DNA of 64,000 nt from Lachnospiraceae bacterium (GTDB taxonomy: Bacteria > Bacillota > Clostridia > Lachnospirales > Lachnospiraceae): NCBI GenBank assembly GCA_910575255.1, contig CAJTEM010000022.1, forward strand, positions 1-64,000. Reading direction: 5' to 3'. Shown here piece after piece: positions 18,502-26,689 of the stretch. The position numbers and the translations under genes were made by a program. Each line of letters starts with the position of its first letter. The first letter of the stretch is position 1. Below the pieces are notes generated by a model that saw only the letters and a program-made list of their open reading frames with translations, had not been told where the DNA came from and made no database searches.

Positions 18502-18732
18502 TTAGTTCAAGGCATTCTTAATCTGCTCTACCGCATCGCCTACCGTAACGATCTGTTCTGCCGCATCCGTAGGAATCTCAATATCAAATTCCTCTTCGAT
18601 CCCCATGACGATCTGGAAGATATCCAGCGAATCCGCGCCCAGATCCTCTACAAATGTGGTATCCATAGTAATCTCCCCGGCTTCCACATTCAGCACCTCG
18701 GCAATAATGCCCTGCAGCTTCTCAAACTCCAT
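18502..18732 (-). CDS. acpP: Acyl carrier protein
   Basis: Small acidic carrier of fatty acid synthesis, 76 residues. The phosphopantetheine attachment site is Ser 35 in GADSLDIFQ. Its size, charge and helix pattern are those of AcpP, unlike the glycan-locus carrier at 63432. A GTG codon directly before the ATG could also start it; AAAGGAG is eight bases before the ATG. It follows plsX by 39 bases and precedes rnc, as in most Firmicutes. Confidence 0.95.
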   Translation of the reverse strand: MEFEKLQGIIAEVLNVEAGEITMDTTFVEDLGADSLDIFQIVMGIEEEFDIEIPTDAAEQIVTVGDAVEQIKNALN

Positions 18733-18771
18733 CACACTCTCTCCTTTCCTTAAATTTTAATATGTGGCAGT

Positions 18772-19800
18772 TCAGTTTTCATGAACTGTTGCCTCATCCG
18801 AAGCCTTACTGTCCAGACTTTCGCGAATCTTCTCATTGATTTTCTGCTCCTTAAAGGTTACGCATTGAATGATCGAATTGCTCACTTCCCGCGCTCCGGC
18901 ACTCCCGTGAGTCTTCACCACCAGACCTTTCAGCCCCAAAAGGGGCGCTCCTCCATATTGGGAAGAATCAAAAGCCTTCAGCGTCTCCTTCAGCGCAGGC
19001 TTCACCAAAAGCGCTCCCAGCTTGCTGCGCAGGCTGCTCATCATTCCCTTCTTGACCATGGAAATCAGCGTCGCCCCGGTACCTTCATACAACTTCAGGA
19101 TCACATTGCCCGTAAATGCCTCACACACGATCACATCCGCCCCGCCATGGGGGATCTCCCGTGCTTCAATGCTTCCGGTAAAATTGATGTCCCGGCATTC
19201 CTTCAGCAGAGGAAAGGTCTCCTTCACCAGGGCATTCCCTTTTTCTTCCTCAGCGCCGATATTGACAATCCCTACCCGCGGCTTCGCAATCCCGATCACA
19301 TGCTCCATATAGATCGAACCCATCCTGGCAAATTGCACCAGATGCGACGGGCGGGCATCCACATTGGCCCCGCTGTCCAAAAGCAAAGACACTCCCTTCT
19401 CCGTAGGGATCAGCGCCCCGAAAGGCGGCCGTTCCACGCCCTTCAGCCGTCCTACAATCACCTGGCCTCCCACCAGGATGGCCCCCGAACTGCCCGCGGA
19501 CACAAAAGCATCCGCCTCCCCGGCCTTTACCAGATTCATCCCCACTACAATCGAAGAATCCTTCTTCCGGCGCACGGCATTGACCGGCGGTTCCTCCGTC
19601 TCAATCACCTCAGACGCCGGAATCAGCCGCACCTGCTTCTTGGGATAGGTGTGCCGGGAAAGCTCCTTTGCCACCACATCCTCCTTGCCTACCAGCAAAA
19701 CCTGAATATCCGCCCGGTGGGATACGGCATCCACCACTCCCTTTACAATCTCACCAGGTGCATGATCACCGCCCATTGCATCGACCGCCACTTGAATCAT
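18772..19800 (-). CDS. plsX: Phosphate acyltransferase PlsX
   Basis: Makes acyl-phosphate from acyl-ACP for the first step of phospholipid synthesis; peripheral membrane enzyme of 342 residues. It begins VAVDAMGGDHAPGEIVKG, and SAGSSGAILVGG and GANVDARPSHLVQFA are typical. It is the first gene of the plsX-acpP-rnc-smc-ftsY run. The ATG follows GGAGAAGG. The fapR gene of bacilli and the fabD gene are absent nearby, and rpmF, which often precedes plsX, is also missing here. Confidence 0.95.
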   Translation of the reverse strand: MIQVAVDAMGGDHAPGEIVKGVVDAVSHRADIQVLLVGKEDVVAKELSRHTYPKKQVRLIPASEVIETEEPPVNAVRRKKDSSIVVGMNLVKAGEADAFVSAGSSGAILVGGQVIVGRLKGVERPPFGALIPTEKGVSLLLDSGANVDARPSHLVQFARMGSIYMEHVIGIAKPRVGIVNIGAEEEKGNALVKETFPLLKECRDINFTGSIEAREIPHGGADVIVCEAFTGNVILKLYEGTGATLISMVKKGMMSSLRSKLGALLVKPALKETLKAFDSSQYGGAPLLGLKGLVVKTHGSAGAREVSNSIIQCVTFKEQKINEKIRESLDSKASDEATVHEN

Positions 19801-19983
19801 ACCCTTCTCCTCTCCTTGCTCTTCTCATTCTTTTCTGCCTTTATTCTTCTTTGTGCAAAACCTCTCCGCCCTGTCCCTCCCTGTCTTGCACTATTCTCTC
19901 TATCCCTGTTTTTCCGTCTTCTCTTTCGATTGGTTACAAAACTGACTTTTTCAGAATATTGGCAGCTTTCCCATTCCCTCCTT

Positions 19984-20012
19984 ACTATACTAAATAATGT
20001 TTTATAAATCAA
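19984..20012 (-). promoter_or_regulatory. Promoter of the plsX-acpP-rnc-smc-ftsY operon
   Basis: On the minus strand TTGATT (20012-20007) and TATAGT (19989-19984) are spaced by 17 bases. The predicted start near 19977 leaves a leader of about 175 bases before the plsX ATG. The leader is purine-rich (Lys/Arg-like codons) and no riboswitch or hairpin terminator was seen in it. Confidence 0.6.
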
Positions 20013-20117
20013 CAGGAAATTAAAAAACGCAACGGTCAGACCCTTCTCTGTTACGGTTCACCCGCAATATCATTAACTCAAACTTTATGAAATCCTTTTG
20101 GGGATTTTTTCCAAGAG

Positions 20118-20576
20118 TTGTGCTGCCGTCGCCAGATTCCCGGCAAGAAAAAAGAAGAAACCAGGATTGAAAGATATGCTCCCGCACCCTTCCCGGCCTC
20201 TTCCTTTCCCACAGCAAAAACCAATACGCAGACAAATTTCTCCTATAACAGCTCACTCAAATCCGAAACTCTCTCCAATCGCTCCAGCTGCCCCAACATC
20301 CTGCGAATCTCCTCGGCCCGCAATCTGCCTGCTCCTGTTATCCTGTCCGGAGAATCCTTCTCTCTGTCAGATTACATTGTCCGGAGGCTCAGGGAATGCG
20401 GAACTCCCAATATCCTCACCTCCTCCCGGAACCCGGAATCCATCAAAAGCTTTGTCACAGAAACGGGCATCCTGACCAATCCGGGCCGGATCACCAGTAT
20501 TGCCTGTGAAGCGCTGATCAAAGAGATCCTGCTGCAGGCCGCCCGTTTTGAGCGGATCCGTCTGAATATGCTCTGA
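20118..20576 (+). CDS. Possible small unknown protein
   Basis: I do not recognise this. The last 80 codons look coding by codon use (GCC, CTG, ATC, CGG rich) and the protein has a reasonable composition, with VILSGESFSLSDYIVRRL and a helical end ALIKEILLQAARFERI. The first 60 codons are low in quality, full of Pro and Ser, and no ribosome site was found for any start, so the true gene may begin inside or be a remnant of a longer one. It lies alone on the plus strand, converging with the lipoprotein gene 100 bases away. The rest of the 19801-20680 gap holds only the plsX promoter. Confidence 0.3.
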   Translation: MCCRRQIPGKKKEETRIERYAPAPFPASSFPTAKTNTQTNFSYNSSLKSETLSNRSSCPNILRISSARNLPAPVILSGESFSLSDYIVRRLRECGTPNILTSSRNPESIKSFVTETGILTNPGRITSIACEALIKEILLQAARFERIRLNML

Positions 20577-20680
20577 GCATTTCTCCGCCTCCCTCAGCGG
20601 GACTTTGCGTACAGGCTTTCCTTTGCCCTCTGATAATAGAGGAAGGCCAGAGCATTCCTCCCCACAAAATGCCCCTTCTC

Positions 20681-21838
20681 TTATTCGTTATACCGAATTT
20701 TTAGAAGCTTTAGCAGCTCATACAACCTGGCCTTCGTCAGTTCCGCCGCCTTATCATTCATAATCATCGGCTGCATGCTTCCGCCCTCAAATTCCGCGCC
20801 AGCCTCTGCTACTGCCGCCTCCTTCTGTTCAATCCATCTGCGTTCCTCCACAGTGAGCGCTTCCATGGTCTCAGGATCCAGCGTCTTTTTTAAGACATCC
20901 CAGGTGCTGTTCAATGCCTGATCCCACAGATCATACAGATACCCTGTCTTTTCTGTAAGTTCCGCCTGGGAGAGGGCCTCCTTTTGAATCAATTCTTCCT
21001 GCTCTGCAGCCTGGCTCTCGGTATAAGCAATGGTCTTTTTCAGTTCCTCCACCATGTCATACCCACGAAAGCTATATTGATGCTCCTCATTTTCCAGCAC
21101 ATAAAAAGGAAGCGTTTCACCGGTAAGCTGAGAGAGATCATAATAGCCCACCCACCTCCTGGCCTCCTCCGGAATCTCCTCTAAGGGAGTGCCGGGCAAA
21201 TGAATCCGGACTGTCCTTGTGTCGCTCAGGCCATAAGCATCCGCATAGCAATACCGTATTTCCTCCCGTATCTCTTCTTTCCCTATGGGTTCCTGATACT
21301 CCAGTTCTGCAATCTGCATGGAATAGGTATAGGCATCTGTCTGTACCGGCTGGGTGAAGCTTCCGTCAAATTCACTCCAAAGCACGCTTCCATTCGGATA
21401 GCCCTCCCCGATATCTCCCAGATTTCCGTCAAAGAAAAGCCCGGAAAAACTCCCGTCCTCCTTTATTGTCAGGGAGGTCTGCCAGCCTCCTGCTCCGCTG
21501 CAGAATATAAATTCCACTTTGCTTAGGTCGGCAAAGGAAAATCTGCTTCCCTCCTCTGCTGTCCCGGCTTTCTCCATTTCCTGTTCTGCTTTTTGCTGCC
21601 CTGCTTCGTCCTCTTTCCCTTCTCCGTTCTGATTCTCTGTTTTTTCCTGTTTCTCCTTCTGTCCTTTTTCCCGCCCTTCTCCCTTGTCCTGGCTCTCCTT
21701 CTGTTCCTTTCCTTCCGGATCGATTGCTATCCCAACCGTTGCAGTACCTTCCGTTATTTCCGGCTCTTTGCTTTTACATCCCCATACAGACAATGCCACA
21801 AGACTGATAAAAACCGGTAAAACCATACCCTTTTTCAT
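20681..21838 (-). CDS. Lipoprotein with C-terminal LprI-like (DUF1311) domain
   Basis: A 385-residue exported lipoprotein. The signal peptide ends in a lipobox-like VWGC with Cys 21; a Glu/Lys/Gln-rich linker of about 60 residues follows, probably spanning the cell wall. The middle (100-270) is a beta-rich unknown region. The end, from LYDLWDQALNSTWDVLKK through LTVEERRWIEQKEAAV, has the spacing and WI motif of LprI/DUF1311 domains, first known as a lysozyme inhibitor; here the Cys pairs of classic LprI are missing, so the assignment is moderate. The gene stands alone between a small plus-strand open frame and panE. Confidence 0.65.
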   Translation of the reverse strand: MKKGMVLPVFISLVALSVWGCKSKEPEITEGTATVGIAIDPEGKEQKESQDKGEGREKGQKEKQEKTENQNGEGKEDEAGQQKAEQEMEKAGTAEEGSRFSFADLSKVEFIFCSGAGGWQTSLTIKEDGSFSGLFFDGNLGDIGEGYPNGSVLWSEFDGSFTQPVQTDAYTYSMQIAELEYQEPIGKEEIREEIRYCYADAYGLSDTRTVRIHLPGTPLEEIPEEARRWVGYYDLSQLTGETLPFYVLENEEHQYSFRGYDMVEELKKTIAYTESQAAEQEELIQKEALSQAELTEKTGYLYDLWDQALNSTWDVLKKTLDPETMEALTVEERRWIEQKEAAVAEAGAEFEGGSMQPMIMNDKAAELTKARLYELLKLLKIRYNE

Positions 21839-21918
21839 TTGCCCTTTACCCTTTTCTTTATCCTTTCCCTTACAAATTTCCTCGCCGTTTCCTTATCCTC
21901 ACCCAAATCGCTGACACT

Positions 21919-22860
21919 CTAATACTCCCTCTCCATCCCGCAAATCCGCTCATACAGCCAGTCATTGACCGGCACCTCAAGGCCATGCCTGGCCGCCAGC
22001 CTTCTCACTGTTCCCGAAAACAGTTCCACCTCTGACAGCCGGTGCGCCAGACCGTCCTGCCGCATGGAAGGCATCCCCTCCGGTGACAAGGTTTTCAAAA
22101 GTTCGATGTACTCCTCCATGTCCTTTTCTGTAAGCGCCACCCCTTCCGCATTCGCAAGGCGTATTACCTCCCTCATTGCCCCTATCATGGTGTCATAGGC
22201 CTTTCCTGCGGCCAAAGCGCCGCCGTAGTTGGTCTCATAGGCCATGCAGGTCTGGTTGACTCCCACATTCAACATGAATTTTCCCCACAGGCGATACCGG
22301 ATATCCGGCTCCGTCACATAGGGAATCCCTGCCCGCCCAAGAAAATCCTCCAAAGCCTTCAGACGCATTTGCCGGGTGATACCCGGCTTCTTTTCGGCCT
22401 GGCCGAGTGCCAGAATTCCAATCCGCAACTCACCAAACCGGGAGTAACTGAGTGTGCCGCCAAATTTCACTGCGTCCATTCCCTGGGCGATGCAGCAGAT
22501 CACCTTCTCACTGCCATAGCGCTCCCCGATGATCTCCTCACTGCTGATTCCGTTCAGCACGGAGATAATCGTGGTTTCCGAATCCACACAGGGCGCCATC
22601 ACATCCAGGGCTGCCGACAGCCCTGTGCCCTTTACTGCCACGATCACCAGATCTGCCGGCTTCATTTCCCTGGCACTGCGGATGGTAAAATTCCTGACAT
22701 GCCCGTTTACTGCAAAATCCATCTGCCGATAGCGCCTGGTTCTCTCCTCATCTGCCACAAAGCAGACGGCCTCTGCTCCCAGATTTTCGGCAATCCGCTC
22801 CCCGTACATCATCCCCAGGGCTCCCATTCCCACGATTGCTGCCTGTGTCCACTGCTTCAT
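21919..22860 (-). CDS. panE: 2-dehydropantoate 2-reductase (ketopantoate reductase family)
   Basis: NADPH-dependent reductase of 313 residues that makes pantoate for coenzyme A, or a paralogue acting on another 2-keto acid. The dinucleotide site is GMGALG (11-16), the catalytic Lys lies in VAVKGTG near 76 and the C-terminal helical ApbA_C domain starts near 185 (WGKFMLNVGVNQTCMA). No panB or panC is adjacent, so the pantothenate role is not certain. GAGGAG lies nine bases upstream of the ATG. Directly upstream is an A-rich minisatellite that is in the same reading frame. Confidence 0.82.
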   Translation of the reverse strand: MKQWTQAAIVGMGALGMMYGERIAENLGAEAVCFVADEERTRRYRQMDFAVNGHVRNFTIRSAREMKPADLVIVAVKGTGLSAALDVMAPCVDSETTIISVLNGISSEEIIGERYGSEKVICCIAQGMDAVKFGGTLSYSRFGELRIGILALGQAEKKPGITRQMRLKALEDFLGRAGIPYVTEPDIRYRLWGKFMLNVGVNQTCMAYETNYGGALAAGKAYDTMIGAMREVIRLANAEGVALTEKDMEEYIELLKTLSPEGMPSMRQDGLAHRLSEVELFSGTVRRLAARHGLEVPVNDWLYERICGMEREY

Positions 22861-22880
22861 CTCTGTCCGCTCCTCTTTCT

Positions 22881-23036
22881 CTGCTTTTTCCTGTTCTGCT
22901 TTTTCCTGTTCTGCTTTTTCCTGTTCTGCTTTTTTCTGTTCTGCTTTTTCCTGTTCTGCTTTTTCTGTTCTGCTTTTTCTGTTCTGCTTTTTCCTGTTCT
23001 GTCTTTTTCTGTTCTGCTTTTTTCTGTCTTTTTCTA
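22881..23036 (-). repeat. 15-bp minisatellite encoding EQEKA-type units, untranslated
   Basis: About eleven degenerate copies of a 15-base unit, on the minus strand AACAGGAAAAAGCAG, with some copies shortened by one base. It fills the space between the small gene at 23077 and panE. The part next to panE is in frame with it and would read as repeats of Glu-Gln-Glu-Lys-Ala, but it has no ATG, GTG or TTG start of its own. Slipped-strand changes in copy number are likely. Confidence 0.85.
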
Positions 23037-23076
23037 TTTCTTCCGGATTTTCTCTGTACCTTCCCCGCTTCTCCCG

Positions 23077-23376
23077 TCAGCGTTCCCTTTTCCCCAGTTC
23101 CAGTTCTGCAAAAAACATCTCATAGAAATCATCCTCACCCTTTAACACCGGAGAATTCTCCCCGCCGCCATTGGTACTGCGCTTAATGGCCGCATAAAAT
23201 TCCTCCCCGGCATCAATCAGATCCATTTCATAGATCTCATATCCCAATTCCCGGCATTTTCCGCAAAAGGCGGCCAGAGGGTTGGCCTGCTTCCTCGTTT
23301 CCCAAAATGCCTCACAAAGCTTAGGATCCGTTCTTGCCCTGTCCTTTATCGCATCTAACTGCTCCCCGATATTCAT
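23077..23376 (-). CDS. Small protein, possibly Nif11-like precursor
   Basis: A 99-residue protein of unknown role. Residues 5-65 form helices with the pattern TDPKLCEAFWETRK, FCGKCRELGYEIYEMDLI and AGEEFYAAIKRSTNGGG, which resembles Nif11-type leader domains (DP..L, then LGYEI..DL) that end in a double-glycine site. The tail ENSPVLKGEDDFYEMFFAEL has no Cys/Ser/Thr-rich core of the kind modified in lanthipeptides. No modification enzyme or peptidase-transporter is nearby. It could equally be a conserved housekeeping-type small protein of the family. Its TGA stop is in the same frame as panE across the minisatellite. Confidence 0.5.
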   Translation of the reverse strand: MNIGEQLDAIKDRARTDPKLCEAFWETRKQANPLAAFCGKCRELGYEIYEMDLIDAGEEFYAAIKRSTNGGGENSPVLKGEDDFYEMFFAELELGKRER

Positions 23377-23485
23377 CCTGGCCTCCTGTCTGTTCCCAGT
23401 ACATTTCTCCCATCGCTTCTGTCATTTTATCACGAATCCGATGGTTTTCCCACCAATTTTCCATCAATTTCTTATCGTTTTCCCA

Positions 23486-24010
23486 TCACTCCCGAACCGC
23501 CACATACCTCTCGTGGGGCATATCCACGCCCCGATAATGCTTGACCCAGGTGTCCTTTTTTTCCATGCCATTTCTGATTGCAACCTTCTTGGAAGCTGTA
23601 TTGGTGTCGCGGATAATGGAGCAGACCTCCTTTGCATCCAGCACTTCAAACGCATAGTCTTTACAAGCCCTGGCCGCCTCAATGGCAAAGCCCTGATGCC
23701 AGAAGGCACGCTGGAAAAGATAACCGATCTCCAGCAGTTCTCCTTCCTTCCAGGGCTGCATGGACAGCCCGCACTGCCCGATCATCTCCCCGGTCTCCTT
23801 TAATATCACTGCCCACAACCCAAATCCCCACTTTTGATAGCGGGATATCTGTCTGTCAAGCCATTCCTGTGCTTCCTCATCATCTAAGGCTCCCTCATAG
23901 GCATACATGGCCTTTTCATCCTGCAAAATCTTGCAGAGAGAGGGAAAATCCGATGAAGTCATCTCCCGCAGGTAAAGCCGCTCTGTCTCCAATATTCTCT
24001 TTTCTGCCAT
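23486..24010 (-). CDS. GNAT family N-acetyltransferase, RimJ/RimL-like
   Basis: Soluble 174-residue acetyltransferase. It begins ILETERLYLREMTSSDF, the usual opening of RimL-like GNATs, and keeps the acetyl-CoA binding beta-bulge (GELLEIGYLFQRAFWHQGFA, near 90-110, in place of QRGxG/A), followed by EAARACKDYAF and the DTNTASKKVAIRNGM helix. Members acetylate amino groups of proteins, antibiotics or small molecules; nothing here tells which. It has its own position with about 110 bases of spacer to the next gene downstream and 50 upstream. No operon partner is evident. Confidence 0.85.
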   Translation of the reverse strand: MAEKRILETERLYLREMTSSDFPSLCKILQDEKAMYAYEGALDDEEAQEWLDRQISRYQKWGFGLWAVILKETGEMIGQCGLSMQPWKEGELLEIGYLFQRAFWHQGFAIEAARACKDYAFEVLDAKEVCSIIRDTNTASKKVAIRNGMEKKDTWVKHYRGVDMPHERYVAVRE

Positions 24011-24061
24011 TTTCCTGCCTCCGTTTTCCTCTTCAATTTTCTTGCTTTTTATTTCTTTCTC

Positions 24062-24506
24062 TTAATCTTCTGCTTTTTGTCTCATACTTTCCGAAAATAT
24101 CAGCCCATTTTCAAGACGTTTCTTGTCCAGCACATACCCCTGAACTATAAAAGTCTTTAACACCTTTGTTGCCCATTGCCTGAATTGGGTTTCGCGAATG
24201 AAATTAATCCGATAGCTCACAAAGATAATCGCATCAAGATTATAAAATTTCATCCTGTTTTTTTCCATCAGAAGCAGTTGCCGAGGATTCCTCGGTAACT
24301 GCTTCCGCACTCAACTCTCCGCTGGCAAAAATATTTTTTAAATGCAGGCTTATATTGTCTGCTGAACAATCAAAAAGCCGCGCCATACTTTTTTGTGTCA
24401 GCCATACGTCCTCATCGTGAACCCTGGCCTCTACAGATTCCGAATCTTTTCCTTCCTTGAGCAAATTATTTCGTTGGGTACTAATTTCTTCGATAAAAAA
24501 GTCCAT
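24062..24506 (-). pseudogene. RhuM family protein, frameshifted and truncated
   Basis: Two adjacent frames together give a RhuM-type protein (virulence-protein family, often beside mobile DNA). Frame one has ARVHDEDVWLTQKSMARLFD and DNISLHLKNIFASGEL and stops after ATASDGKKQDEIL. Frame two picks up with MKFYNLDAIIFVSYRINF, then TQFRQWATKVLKTFIVQG. The switch falls at a run of seven A on the minus strand (T run at 24258-24264 on the plus strand); removal of one A restores GKNRMKFYNL. Even restored, it would be about 148 residues against the usual 300 or more, so the C-terminal part is also lost. It is likely dead. Confidence 0.8.
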
Positions 24507-24552
24507 TCTTTCATATGATTATATGCCAAACTCCCTTTTATGCTATCTGTCC

Positions 24553-25002
24553 CTAATACCTGCTTTTGTTTCGGATGCTCCCTTTCAGTTTAAAATATAA
24601 GGGCACCAAAACAGCATTTATGATTAGTGCATAAAATATCGAGATGAGGGCCACTGACAAGTCTGCACCGATATAAGAGGATGGCTCGATATTTAGGCCA
24701 CGTAAGGCATTGATCAGGCTTATAGCAACCCCAAGCCCTCCAAATATGAGACTGGATATACATGCTAATTTAACTGCCCTGGCGCTTTCATTCACATCCC
24801 TTTTCTCATGTGTTTTCTGATCAAAAATATACATAAACGCCCTTATAAATTCTTTCCAACAGCCCATGCATATCAGTACCAAAATACAGGGAATCACCAC
24901 AAATCCAAAGCTGATTGCGTCTATAAAATTGCATATCCTATCCAGGCGGATGCCGTAACTCAGGCAAATGATAAGGCCTGCCAAATAAATCAAATATCCC
25001 AT
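24553..25002 (-). CDS. Small membrane protein, MotA/TolQ/ExbB-like
   Basis: A 149-residue protein with four hydrophobic segments at about 3-18, 28-48, 78-103 and 115-136. The last two, around GGLGVAISLINALRGLN and SYIGADLSVALISIFYALII, resemble the paired helices of MotA-type proton-channel subunits (loop with DPSSIGxA in true MotA). The partner MotB/ExbD is absent and the protein is much shorter than MotA. It may be a degenerate or specialised member. It sits between the dead RhuM gene and the AAA-ATPase with no tight linkage. Confidence 0.5.
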   Translation of the reverse strand: MGYLIYLAGLIICLSYGIRLDRICNFIDAISFGFVVIPCILVLICMGCWKEFIRAFMYIFDQKTHEKRDVNESARAVKLACISSLIFGGLGVAISLINALRGLNIEPSSYIGADLSVALISIFYALIINAVLVPLYFKLKGSIRNKSRY

Positions 25003-25092
25003 TCTATTTCCTCCCTATTGGTTTTCTTCAGCCTTTTGTTTCTTGTACTTCTTTTCTCCTCAAAGGACAATCGCCAACACCTGACATTCCTT

Positions 25093-26679
25093 CTATTTCT
25101 GCATCTTCTCAATCACACAGGTATGCTCCTTCGTCTTTTTTTCATAACTGATACCTGCCAGAAGAATATTTCCCTGATAATCTTTCAGCGCCTCCACATA
25201 CTGCCGATTCTTGATCTGCTCTATCGCTCCGTATACGTCCTTGTCCCATTTCAGTTCAACCACCACTGCCGGCTTCTCCGCATACAATTTTCGGGGAAGA
25301 AAGCAGATATCGGCAAATCCCTTCCCGCTGGGAAACTCCCGGATAATGGTGTAATACTCCCTGGCAAAGTAAAAGGCCAGGTGAATCGTACAGCTTAGGG
25401 CATTTTCATCATTATATTGAAGAATGGAAATCTCCCGGTGAGCCCGGTCTATCCCTTCTGCCACCGTCTTCCCGTCCATGGCCCACAATGCTTCCAGAAG
25501 CTTTCTGGATGCCTCAACCGAAGCTATCACCTCATGCCAGTCCATTGTGCGGATTGCATTTACGTACTCCTGAGATACCTCCTTATTGGGGATTCTGACG
25601 GTCTCATCTATGCTGTCATAAGTCAGATACCCCAGATGCACCAGAAGCGTCAGAACGTCATCCCTTATGGCAAATGTTGTCATGTCATTGCTGAAGGTTC
25701 CGGTATTCACCGGTATCCCTTCCCCTGCCAGCATCCGGACAACGGCATCCTTCAGACCGTCCATGTCCATCTGTATATAGATTTTCAGCGCCTCGTAGGT
25801 CTCTGTCTGGTTCCAATAGGTTCCGAATCTGTGACGCAGCATGGACTCCACCACAGACTTGGGGCTATACATGGAATGGCAGAGATTCCCTTTCTCTGTG
25901 TGGCTGACCAGCTGATATCCGTCATACCAGGCCTTCGCCTCCTCAAAATTCATATGATATTCGGTACACAGGGCTTTTACCTCCCTTTCCGTAAAACCGA
26001 AATATTCCGCCAGATTGCCGGGATCTGTCATGGAATACTCGGTGAACATATTCAGCGCCGAATGTGAGCCATACTTCTTAATCGGCAATATCCCCGTCAT
26101 ATACGCCAATGCCACATACTCCTTATCCTTCAGCCAGGCACGGAGAAAATCCAGATATTGCTTCTGTGCCTCTATGTTCTGACGGTATTCCCGGAAAAGG
26201 CAATCCCACTCATCTATCAGAATAACAAAAAGATGTTTCGTATATGCAAATATATCCTGCATTACAAATATCAAATGATTACTATCTGCATAGTCCGGAT
26301 ATTTCCGTTTTAAATCCAGGATGATTCTTGATTGCAGCATCGACAGCATTTCCCCCACACTGCCTGCCGCACTCAAAAATTCCTGCATATTGATCTTAAT
26401 CACATCATACTGATTCAAGTGCTTTTTGCAGGATTCCTCCCTGCTGATTGCCAGCTTATCAAACAATTCCGAGGAATCCACATCCCGGTCATAATAGGCT
26501 GCCAGCATATCCGCTGCCATGGATTTTCCAAAACGCCGGGGACGGCTGACACACATGAACTTCTGGCGGGTATTCAGGACCTGGTTTGTCCTTTTAATCA
26601 GCATTGACTTATCCACATATATGGCGGAATTCAGGCTTTCGCAAAAGCCCTTATTTCCCGGATTCAAATAACTTCCCAT
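25093..26679 (-). CDS. AAA-ATPase-like protein with C-terminal PD-(D/E)XK nuclease domain
   Basis: A 528-residue protein of the abundant AAA-ATPase_like/DUF1703 family of anaerobes. The N-terminal ATPase domain has a variant Walker A, RPRRFGKSM (about 46-54), and Walker B VILIDEWD near 160. The middle is helical. The last 110 residues are a PD-(D/E)XK fold: the metal-binding Asp of GFADICFLP and the ELK of AVVVELKWDKD. Such genes are often in many copies and linked with mobile DNA; a role in DNA transactions or defence is suspected but not proven. It precedes no partner gene here; the methyltransferase upstream is ten bases away. Confidence 0.85.
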   Translation of the reverse strand: MGSYLNPGNKGFCESLNSAIYVDKSMLIKRTNQVLNTRQKFMCVSRPRRFGKSMAADMLAAYYDRDVDSSELFDKLAISREESCKKHLNQYDVIKINMQEFLSAAGSVGEMLSMLQSRIILDLKRKYPDYADSNHLIFVMQDIFAYTKHLFVILIDEWDCLFREYRQNIEAQKQYLDFLRAWLKDKEYVALAYMTGILPIKKYGSHSALNMFTEYSMTDPGNLAEYFGFTEREVKALCTEYHMNFEEAKAWYDGYQLVSHTEKGNLCHSMYSPKSVVESMLRHRFGTYWNQTETYEALKIYIQMDMDGLKDAVVRMLAGEGIPVNTGTFSNDMTTFAIRDDVLTLLVHLGYLTYDSIDETVRIPNKEVSQEYVNAIRTMDWHEVIASVEASRKLLEALWAMDGKTVAEGIDRAHREISILQYNDENALSCTIHLAFYFAREYYTIIREFPSGKGFADICFLPRKLYAEKPAVVVELKWDKDVYGAIEQIKNRQYVEALKDYQGNILLAGISYEKKTKEHTCVIEKMQK

Positions 26680-26689
26680 GTTCCTGCTC

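Noticed and set aside
19797-20012. Lys/Arg-rich open frame before plsX as a possible rpmF-like or leader gene
   Set aside because: It begins at the predicted promoter itself and shows no zinc or ribosomal-protein motif; judged to be the untranslated leader.
22881-23036. Repeat tract considered as CRISPR array
   Set aside because: Units are directly adjacent without unique spacers and there are no cas genes; it is a minisatellite.
22369-23145. Plus-strand open frame with repeated Phe-Leu-Phe-Cys blocks that could look like a membrane protein
   Set aside because: It is the antisense reading of panE and the 15-bp minisatellite; no start site and no homology pattern.
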